Origin: Actinomyces ruminis
Lineage (GTDB): Bacteria > Actinomycetota > Actinomycetes > Actinomycetales > Actinomycetaceae
Length of the DNA stretch: 64,000 bases
Direction: 5' to 3'
Assembly (NCBI RefSeq): GCF_002154335.2
Contig: NZ_MTPX02000051.1
Coordinates: 1-64,000 of the forward strand
In this document: one piece after another, positions 56,258 to 64,000 of the stretch
How positions within the stretch are numbered: position 1 is the first letter of the stretch
How the letters are laid out: the number at the start of each line of letters is the position of its first letter
Position numbers and translations under genes: made by a program
The notes under the pieces: model-generated
Told to the model about the DNA's origin: nothing
The model's input: the letters and a program-made list of their open reading frames with translations, nothing else
Databases searched by the model: none

Positions 56258-56713
56258 ATGAAACTGCCACACGAATGGTTGTGCCACACGATGAACAACG
56301 TGACTCACCCCCGCACCACCCGTCCCGCGCGCCCGGCGGGCCGCGCACCGATGCGGCAAGCCTCCGCGGCGGGGCACGGCACCGTTGCGGAAAACGCGAC
56401 GAACAAGCACGAGAACATCCTTCTGCGCCGCGAGATCGGCGAGGTACTGCGCTCGGTGCGCCAGCACCAGGGCCGCACCCTGCGCGAGGTCTCCAGCCAG
56501 GCCCGCGTCTCACTCGGCTATCTCTCCGAGGTCGAACGCGGTCAGAAGGAAGCCTCCTCCGAACTGCTGGCCTCGATCTGCCAGGCCCTCGACGCCCCTC
56601 TCTCCGCGGTGCTGCGTGAGGTCTCCGACCGCATTGCCGTCGCCGAGGGCGTGGCCGTGCCCGACACCGTCCCCGACGAGCTGGTCCGCCAGCAGGGTCT
56701 GACGCTGCGCTGA
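56258..56713 (+). CDS. clgR: ClgR-type XRE regulator
   Basis: Helix-turn-helix activator of Clp protease and stress genes, 151 residues from the ATG at 56258, which has GGAGG five bases upstream. MNNVTHP at 56291 is an alternative start. The HTH is [18 protein letters not shown], then [20 protein letters not shown] and [18 protein letters not shown], with the [16 protein letters not shown] signature of ClgR/Pop regulators. C-terminal residues are VRQQGLTLR. It is followed by DUF3046 and recA. Confidence 0.88.
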   Translation: MKLPHEWLCHTMNNVTHPRTTRPARPAGRAPMRQASAAGHGTVAENATNKHENILLRREIGEVLRSVRQHQGRTLREVSSQARVSLGYLSEVERGQKEASSELLASICQALDAPLSAVLREVSDRIAVAEGVAVPDTVPDELVRQQGLTLR

Positions 56714-56915
56714 ACCCGCCCCGGCGGCGGACGCCCACGTCTTCACATCGTGCCCGGTTGTGGGTCGCTGCTGCGACCGCTCCCGGGCACGATTGCGTCC
56801 GGCGCACGGCCGTGCGCCATACTGCCCAAGCCGCCTGCGCCCGCCGGCGCACCTTGCTGCCGACCCACGGCCATCCCGGCGGCGTCAGGCCGCCTCAACC
56901 GCTTCAAGGAGCCGC

Positions 56916-57152
56916 ATGAAACACTCAGAGTTCTGGCGCGCCGTCGACACCGTGTTCGGCTCCGCCTACGGGCGCTCGCTGGCGCAGGACCTGGTGCTCT
57001 CCGACATTGGCCGCACCAGCGTGCAGGCGCTCGACGCGGGTGTGCCGCCGCGTGATGTCTGGCACGCCCTGTGCGACGACACCGACCGCAGCGAAGCGGA
57101 CCGCTGGGTATTCCGCGACGATGCGCGTCAGCGCCGCCACGACACGCGGTGA
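56916..57152 (+). CDS. DUF3046 family protein
   Basis: Actinobacterial protein of 78 residues always upstream of recA: HSEFWRAVDTVFGSAYGRSL, then DLVLSDIGRTSVQALDAGV and PPRDVWHALCD. AAGGAG lies four bases before the ATG. Function unknown; the strict linkage to recA suggests a DNA repair context, which is inference. Confidence 0.9.
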   Translation: MKHSEFWRAVDTVFGSAYGRSLAQDLVLSDIGRTSVQALDAGVPPRDVWHALCDDTDRSEADRWVFRDDARQRRHDTR

Positions 57153-57163
57153 GTGCCACTCGC

Positions 57164-57187
57164 ATTCGAACAACTGTTCGCCTACTG
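57164..57187 (+). promoter_or_regulatory. LexA SOS box, with a possible overlapping ClgR site, upstream of recA
   Basis: TCGAAC-AACT-GTTCGC (57164-57179) matches the actinobacterial LexA consensus TCGAAC-N4-GTTCGA in 11 of 12 positions. Immediately overlapping is CGCCTACTGTG (57177-57187), which fits the ClgR consensus CGCYNANRGCG in 9 of 11. The recA start is 180 bases downstream. The SOS box is convincing; the ClgR site is tentative. Confidence 0.75.
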
Positions 57188-57359
57188 TGGTCCACAGGCG
57201 ACGTTCGCGCACCCCGCGGCCACAGCGGTCGCGGAGGGGCGCTGATACATGTCGGTGGTCCGGCATAACGTCGTTCGCGAGCCCCGGCGAGGGGCACCCG
57301 CAACCAGGACCAGCCGTATCCGCCGCGGCGGCGAGCCGCACCAGAACAGAGGAATAGCA

Positions 57360-58545
<1,186 letters not shown>

Positions 58546-58546
<1 letters not shown>

Positions 58547-59036
58547 TGCCCTGGCTCACCCCGGACGCTCACACCGAGCAGGTCGAGGCGGCCAGGGACA
58601 TCGTCCTGCGCCGCCTCGACCGCTCCGCCGCCCCGCGCGCCGCCCTCGCCCGGCTGCTGGAGCGCAAGGAGGTCGACCCCGCCGTCGCCCAGGAGGTGCT
58701 GGACCGCTGGAGGCGGTCGGCGTGATCGACGACGCCGCCTATGCCGCCCGCCTGGCGCGCACCCGCTTCGCGGAGAAGGGAGCGGCCCGGCGCGCCATTG
58801 CGGACGAGCTGCGTCGCAAGGGGGTGGGGGAGGCGCACATTCGCGCCGCCCTGGAGCAGATCGATGGCGAGGACGAGGCCTGCGCCGCCCTGGTGTTGGC
58901 GCGCAAACGACTGGCCGTCAGCCGTGGGCTCGAGCCTGCCGTGCGTCGACGTCGCGCCCTGGCCGCGTTGGGGCGCAAGGGCTACTCCGCCGGCGTGGCC
59001 GCGCGCGCCGTCGAGCAGGCGCTGGCCGAGGAGTAG
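58546..59036 (+). CDS. recX: Regulatory protein RecX; one frameshift
   Basis: Modulator of RecA filaments, 163 residues after repair, all-helical with three repeats: ILRRLDRSAAPRAALARLLE (as VLRR...), VIDDAAYAARLARTRFAEKG and GYSAGVAARAVEQAL. The frame breaks near 58711, where GACCGCTGG should be GACCGCCTGG. It is translationally coupled to recA (TGATG). Confidence 0.92.
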
Positions 59037-59114
59037 GCCTTGACGCTGAGGGCAGTCACCGCCAGCCCCAGCGCCTCGACGTTGGGGCCCGCAAGTGGAC
59101 ATGCGGTTTTTCAA

Positions 59115-59133
59115 TTAAGTGAGGCAACCCTTA
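59115..59133 (+). promoter_or_regulatory. DtxR/IdeR-like iron box before ndh
   Basis: TTAAGTGAGGCAACCCTTA matches the 19-base actinobacterial iron-box consensus (TTAGGTTAGGCTAACCTAA type) in about 14 positions and lies 11 bases before the start codon. If bound, the iron-dependent repressor would block transcription or initiation. Confidence 0.45.
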
Positions 59134-59143
59134 CATTTGCGGT

Positions 59144-60675
59144 ATGAGACGTACCGTTGCCATCACCCTCGGCGCCGCCGGCCTCACCGCGGCAATCACC
59201 GCGGCCGCCCTGGCCATCACTCCGCAGCGCCGACACGTCCCTGCCGTCGCCGTCGATCAGGGGCGTCGTCGGCCGCCGCGCGTCGTCATCGCCGGCGGCG
59301 GTTATGTCGGCTTCACCGCTGCGCGGGCACTGCGCCGGCGGCTGAACACCAACGAGGTCGAGATCGCGGTCATCGACCCGCGCCCGTACATGACCTACCA
59401 GCCCTTCCTGCCGGAGGTCGCGGCCGGCTCCATCCAGCCGCGGCACGTCGTCGCCTCCCACCGGCGGGGGCTGGACGGCATCACCATCCTGACCGGTGCG
59501 GTCACCGGCATCGACCACGCCCACCGCACCATCACCATCACGCCCCCGACCCCCGAATCCACGCGCGTGTCCCCGAGCCCTACCAGCTCACCTACGACCA
59601 CCTGGTGCTGGCCCTGGGCGCCGAGGCCCGCACCCTGCCGATTCCCGGCTTGGCCGAGCAGGCACTCGGCTTCAAGCAGGTGGAGGAGGCCCTGGCCCTG
59701 CGCAACCGCGTGCTGTCCAACATCGAGGAGGCTGCCTCCACCTGGGACCATGACCGCCGTCGGCGGCTACTGACCTTCGTATTCGTGGGCGGCGGCTTCG
59801 CCGGCGTGGAGGCGATCGCCGAGCTGGAGGACATGGCCCGGGCCGCCGTCGCCAAGATTCCCAGCGTCGAGCAGAGCGACGTGCACTTCGTCCTGGTTGA
59901 GGGCACCCGCCGCATCCTGCCGGAGCTGACCGAGGAGCTGTCCGGCTACGGCCTGCAGCAGTTGCGCGAGCGCGACATCGACGTGCGCCTGTCCACCTTC
60001 TTGACCTCCTGCGTGGACGGGCACGTGGTCCTGTCCGACGGCACCGAGTTCGACGCCGACACCATCGTGTGGACCGCCGGCGTCAAGGCCGCCCCGGTGC
60101 TGGCCGACTCCGACCTGCCCATCGAGGGCCGCGGGCGCGTCACCGCCCTGCCCACCCTGCAGGTGGCCCGTGACGGAGCCGTCGTGGACGGTGCCTGGGC
60201 CGCCGGGGACTGCGCGGCGGTGCCAGACCTGACCAGCCAGGACCCGACCGCCACCTGCGCCCCCACCGCTCAGCACGCCGTCCGCCAGGCGAAGGTGCTG
60301 GCCGACAACCTGGCCGCCACCCTCGCGGCCGGTCCCGACGCGCCGGTGGAGCTGACCAGCTACCGACACGAGAACCTCGGGACCGTCGCCTCCCTGGGCA
60401 TCGGCAAGGGGGTGGCGCACATCCTGGGGCACAACCTGCGCGGTCTGCCGGCCTGGACCGCGCACCGCGGCTACCACGTGTACGCCATGCCCACCCTGAA
60501 CCGGAAGGTGCGCATCATGATGGACTGGCTGGCCGCCGCCGTCTTTCTTCGCGACCTGGCCAGCTTCGGCTCGGTGGCCGCGCCCGGCGCCGCCTTCGCG
60601 GCCGCCGCGGAGCACGACGCCCGGCTGGCCCAGCAGCGCGCTAACGGATCTGGCTCAGCCCGACAATCCGTTTGA
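59144..60675 (+). CDS. ndh: Type II NADH dehydrogenase; one frameshift
   Basis: Membrane-associated flavoprotein of 510 residues after repair, passing electrons from NADH to menaquinone. It starts with a hydrophobic segment (TVAITLGAAGLTAAITAAAL), unusual for NDH-2 and perhaps a membrane anchor. FAD motif VVIAGGGYVGFTAARAL, NAD motif FVFVGGGFAGVEAIAELE, VWTAGVKAAPV and WAAGDCA follow. The frame breaks near 59567, where CGCGTGTCCC should be CGCGTGGTCCC. A candidate iron box lies just upstream. Confidence 0.88.
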
Positions 60676-60822
60676 GTCCGCGGTCAGGAATGTCCAAATC
60701 CGGCAGAAACACCGCCGATGCCCACGTGAGCCGATACGGCAGCCGCATGATTTCAACGTTTTGTTCGCAGCTGCTGACGCGGCCCACACGGTTCGTGCCG
60801 AATTCGGACATTCCGCCGGGGC

Positions 60823-61707
60823 CTACGCCGGGGCGGGGAGATCGGCCACATCCGCCGCGGTGGCAATGCCGGTGACCGTGCTCATCTGCTCGCTGGTGCG
60901 GCGGGAGAGCCGGTCCGCCAGGCGCTGCGCCGCCCAGGACATGCCGAAGTTGAGCGCCACGAAGATGATGGCCGTCACGATCAGCGACGGGATCAGGTTC
61001 GCCTTGGCGCTGCCCAACAGGCTGCCCGCGGCCAACAGCTCGGAGTAGGTGATGATGTACCCCAGCGCCGTGTCCTTCAGGGCCACGATCAGCTGACTGA
61101 TCATGGCCGGCATCATCGCCAACAGTGCCTGCGGCAGTTCGATGAGTCGGCGTGAGCGGGACGGGGTCAGCCCGATCGCCAGGGCCGCCTCGCGTTGGCC
61201 GGAGGGCAGGGAGTGGATGCCGGAGCGGACCAGTTCGGCGACGACCGAGCCGTTGTACAGGGTCAGCGCCGTCACCACGCCCCAGAACGCGGCCGAGGTG
61301 GACGGCACGAAGGAGAGCTGGGAGAACATGAAGTAGAAGAACAGCATCAGCACCAGCACCGGCACCGCCCGGAAGAACTCCACCACCAGCGTGCTGATCC
61401 AGCGCACCGGGCGGGCGTCGGCCAGCCGCCCCAGCCCGAAGACCACACCGAAGATGAAGGCGGCCACCAGCGCGACGGCGGCGGCGCGCAGCGTCGCCCA
61501 CAATCCGGGCAGCAGGTAGTCGGTCCAGGCGGAGGCGGTCAGGAAGGGTGCCCAGCGGGCGGCCGTGAACTGGTCCTTGGCGGCCAGGGCGGCGATCACC
61601 CACACGCCCAGAGCCACCAGGACGACGACGCCGATGACGTTGCCGATGCGCTCGCGGCGCCGCGCCCGGGGGCCGGGCAGGTCGAACAGGAGGGACTGGT
61701 CATTCAT
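60823..61707 (-). CDS. gluD: Glutamate ABC transporter permease GluD
   Basis: Permease of 294 residues of the polar amino acid (HisM/GltK) family. After a 60-residue N-terminal region come the helices; the coupling motif is EAALAIGLTPSRSRRLIELPQAL. It pairs with GluC. The ATG overlaps the gluC stop (ATGA). Last gene of the gluABCD operon known from Corynebacterium as a glutamate importer; aspartate or glutamine are alternatives. Confidence 0.87.
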   Translation of the reverse strand: MNDQSLLFDLPGPRARRRERIGNVIGVVVLVALGVWVIAALAAKDQFTAARWAPFLTASAWTDYLLPGLWATLRAAAVALVAAFIFGVVFGLGRLADARPVRWISTLVVEFFRAVPVLVLMLFFYFMFSQLSFVPSTSAAFWGVVTALTLYNGSVVAELVRSGIHSLPSGQREAALAIGLTPSRSRRLIELPQALLAMMPAMISQLIVALKDTALGYIITYSELLAAGSLLGSAKANLIPSLIVTAIIFVALNFGMSWAAQRLADRLSRRTSEQMSTVTGIATAADVADLPAPA

Positions 61708-62384
61708 CGTGCCACCGCCAGTTTCCGGGACAGAGAGGTTGTGAGCAGCCCGATCGGGAGGACGATGATGGTCCAGCCGATCGCGAAGACGGCGAAGATC
61801 GCCAGCAGATGCTGCGGGGAGAACTCGAACATGTCGGACATGACCGAGGCGGCCTGGGAGACGCCGGCGGCCGAGGCGACCGTGGTGTTCTTCGCCAGGG
61901 CGATCAGGGTGTTGCCCAGCGGCGCCACCGCCCCGCGCAGGGTCTGGGGCAGGACGATCGCGCCCATGGTCTGCCCGAAGCCCAGCCCGATCGCGCGGGC
62001 GGCCTCGGCCTGCCCGGGCGGGACGGTGTTCAGGCCCGAGCGCAGCGCCTCGCACACGAAGGTAGCGGTGTACACGCTCAGGCCGATAACCGTCAGCCAG
62101 AAGGAGTTGCGCGCCAACCATTGGTCGCCCCAGCGGCCCGAGACGACGATGCCCAGCTGGCCGTACACCCCGAGCGAGCAGGCCAGGATGATCAGCGTCA
62201 GCGGGATGTTCATGACGATGTTGGTGAAGGCCGCCGCGAATCCGCGCAGCGAACCCATGGGGCACACGCGCATGATCATCAGGATGGTGCCGAGCAGGGC
62301 GGCGCCGATCGCCGAGAAGATGGTCAGTTCGATATTGACGAGGAACGCGCCGAGGACGTCGTACTGGGACAGAAGTTCACCCAA
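61704..62384 (-). CDS. gluC: Glutamate ABC transporter permease GluC
   Basis: Permease of 226 residues in the HisQM family with five TM helices. The EAA loop is AEAARAIGLGFGQTMGAIVLPQTLRG, followed by LIALAKNTTVASAAGV. The start ATG at 62384 follows GGAAAGGAAGAG. It is 36 bases after gluB and overlaps gluD. Confidence 0.88.
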   Translation of the reverse strand: MGELLSQYDVLGAFLVNIELTIFSAIGAALLGTILMIMRVCPMGSLRGFAAAFTNIVMNIPLTLIILACSLGVYGQLGIVVSGRWGDQWLARNSFWLTVIGLSVYTATFVCEALRSGLNTVPPGQAEAARAIGLGFGQTMGAIVLPQTLRGAVAPLGNTLIALAKNTTVASAAGVSQAASVMSDMFEFSPQHLLAIFAVFAIGWTIIVLPIGLLTTSLSRKLAVAR

Positions 62385-62420
62385 TGGCTCTTCCTTTCCT
62401 TCCTTCCGATTCCGGGTCGC

Positions 62421-63316
62421 CTACTGACACAGCGAGTCGTCGACCGTCGGCGGGTTGAGGGCGGCGTCGGGGTCGAAGGCGGTGCCCACGTTGTCCTGCA
62501 GCAGCCGGCTCCAGGTGCCCTCGTCGATGATCTCGGTGATGGCCCGGTTCACGGCCAGGCAGCGGTCGGAGTCCCCCTGGGGCAGCCCGACGCCGTAGTG
62601 CTCCTCGGAGAAGGCATTGCCGACCACCTGTACCTTGCCCGCGTAATTGTCTTGGGCGGCGAAGCCGGCCAGGATGATGTTGTCGGTGGTCACGGCGTCG
62701 ACGGTGCCGGCGGCCAAAAACTCCACGCACTGGGAGTAGGAGCGTACGGGGAACAGCTGCAGGGTGCCCGCGGAGTAGTCGTCGCGGATCGTCTGGGCGG
62801 AGGTGGAGCCTCCACCGAGCACAGGATGTGGCCGTCCATGTCGTCGGGGCCGGAGATGTCCGAGTCGGTGCGCACCAGCAGGTCCTGACCGGCGATGAAG
62901 TAGGGGCCGGCGAAGGTGATCTTCTCCCGGCGCGCGTCGGTGATCGAGTAGGTGCCGATGACCATGTCCACCTGCCCGTTTTGCAGCATGGTCTCCCGCT
63001 GAGCGGAAACGGCCTCCACCCACACGATCTCGTCCTCCTGGTAGCCCAGTTTGGCCGCGATGGCGCGCCCCATGTCGACGTCGAAGCCGGTGTAGCGCGA
63101 GCCGTCCTTCAGCCCCATGCCGGGCTGATCGAACTTGATGCCGATGCGGATGGTGTGCCCGGAGGCGCCGGAACCCCCGCCGGAGCAGGCGGCCAGGCCC
63201 GCGGTGCTCAGGGCCAGACCCAGGAGGACGGCGAGCAGGGCCCGGGCGCGGCGCGCCAGCCGGGGGTGGGCAGGCACGCCGCGCAGGCGGCGGCGTAGGT
63301 GATTGCGGTAGAGCAT
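62421..63316 (-). CDS. gluB: Glutamate-binding lipoprotein GluB; one frameshift
   Basis: SBP family 3 lipoprotein of 298 residues after repair. The signal peptide ARALLAVLLGLALSTAGLAAC ends in a lipobox, then GGGSG. GIKFDQPGMGLKDGSRYTGF, DVDMGRAIAAKLGY, then TYSITDARREKITFAGPYF are the ligand-domain hallmarks. The frame breaks near 62815, where GTGGAGGCTCC should be GTGGAGGGCTCC. It is anchored outside the membrane and feeds GluCD. Confidence 0.9.
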
Positions 63317-63367
63317 GCCGACCTCCTAGCGGTGGGTGGTGCAAGTGGTTGAAGCGGGCATTCGACG

Positions 63368-64000
63368 TCAGTGTGTGATCAGTTTGGACAGGAAGTCCTG
63401 GGCGCGGTCCGTGCGCGGGCTGGTGAAAAACTCGTCCGGCGTGGCCTCTTCGACGATGGCGCCGTCGGCCATGAAGACCACTCGGTCGGCGGCCTGGCGG
63501 GCGAAGCCCATTTCGTGGGTGACGATGATCATGGTCATGCCCTCCGCGGCCAGCTCCGCCATGACGTCGAGCACCTCCTTGACCATCTCCGGGTCCAGGG
63601 CGGAGGTGGGCTCGTCGAAGAGCATCACCTTGGGCCGCATCGCCAGGGCGCGGGCAATGGCGACGCGCTGCTGTTGCCCGCCCGATAGCTGGGCCGGGAA
63701 CTTGGCGGCCTGGGAGTCCACGCCCACGCGCTGGAGCAGCCGGTGCGCCTCCGCCTCGGCGTCCTGCTTGGATACGCCGCGCACCTTGATCGGGCCGAGC
63801 GTGATGTTGTCCAGGATCGTCTTGTTGGCGAACAGGTTGAAGGACTGGAAGACCATGCCCACCTCGGCGCGCAGCCGGGCGAGCTCCTTGCCCTCCTGCG
63901 GCAGCTCTTGCCCGTCGATGCGAATCGTGCCGGTGTCGATCGACTCCAGCCGGTTGATGGTGCGGCACAGGGTCGACTTGCCCGAGCCGGAGGGGCCGAG
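63368..64000 (-). CDS. gluA: Glutamate ABC transporter ATPase GluA, 5' partial
   Basis: ATPase of the polar amino acid class, at least 211 residues; the N-terminus lies beyond 64000. Visible are Walker [10 protein letters not shown] at the edge, [12 protein letters not shown] (Q-loop), signature LSGGQQQRV, Walker B KVMLFDEP and H-loop VTHEM. The end FLSKLITH is typical. It is 51 bases upstream of gluB and is the first gene of the visible operon. Confidence 0.92.
   Translation of the reverse strand, partial: LGPSGSGKSTLCRTINRLESIDTGTIRIDGQELPQEGKELARLRAEVGMVFQSFNLFANKTILDNITLGPIKVRGVSKQDAEAEAHRLLQRVGVDSQAAKFPAQLSGGQQQRVAIARALAMRPKVMLFDEPTSALDPEMVKEVLDVMAELAAEGMTMIIVTHEMGFARQAADRVVFMADGAIVEEATPDEFFTSPRTDRAQDFLSKLITH

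Overview
The window is high-GC, gene-dense DNA from an actinobacterium, most probably a host-associated member of the Actinomycetaceae. Evidence: the conserved actinobacterial blocks clpS-DUF2017-murI-MBL-rph-rdgB, rnj-ftsK, pgsA-cinA-clgR-DUF3046-recA-recX, the FAH hydrolase/gltX neighbourhood with tRNA-Gln and tRNA-Glu, the gluABCD transporter, and a sialic-acid (nan) cluster of the type known from Bifidobacterium breve. The species assignment is an inference.

The dominant technical fact is that 21 coding regions carry about 35 apparent +/-1 frameshifts, and essential genes (gltX, recA, ftsK, rnj, murI) are among them. With one possible exception in rph, every break is repaired by adding one G or one C to a G/C run. 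With those bases restored, each affected span becomes an exact multiple of three and a full-length family member. I read them as sequencing or assembly errors and annotate each such gene as one CDS with its break points. The first 206 bases also hold a 99-base direct duplication (offset 107) that looks like a contig-end artefact.

Layout. 1-10114: partial esterase, then the nan regulon: GntR/FadR repressor divergent from a Dpp-type ABC importer (lipoprotein, permease, fused permease-ATPase, ATPase), N-acetylneuraminate lyase, ROK kinase and ManNAc-6-P epimerase. Glucosamine-6-P deaminase (13714) supplies a later step of the same pathway. 10312-13375: HU and an ABC-2-type exporter. 14641-18324: DUF3039 plus an SF2 helicase, and nicotinate phosphoribosyltransferase. 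18402-24091: clpS to rph, interrupted by a small membrane/regulator operon. 24139-26943: tRNA-Leu, oxidoreductase, peroxiredoxin, a 54-residue small protein, tRNA-Lys. 27072-32182: accessory genes (proline iminopeptidase, ATP-grasp, SatD-like pair, YccF, zinc-ribbon, GNAT). 32214-36280: HelY helicase and an NTF2-like/DUF4241 protein. 36415-42599: four tandem alanine/glycine:cation symporters. 42668-48518: FAH hydrolase, PatB-type lyase, gltX, an AbiEi/DUF559-like gene bracketed by palindromic repeats, then tRNA-Gln and two tRNA-Glu. 48521-60675: deacetylase, rnj, PfkB kinase, ftsK, pgsA, cinA, clgR, DUF3046, recA, recX, NDH-2. 60823-64000: gluDCBA on the minus strand, with gluA running off the window.

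Two families of intergenic repeats stand out. One is a long nested palindrome built on ACGAGTTTTGGAG (three copies). The other is a GTGCCGGTCTCGGCACGT unit (three copies). The best candidate for something undescribed is the gene at 46683-47768: it lies between two near-identical direct copies of the first repeat and separates gltX from its usual tRNA neighbours.
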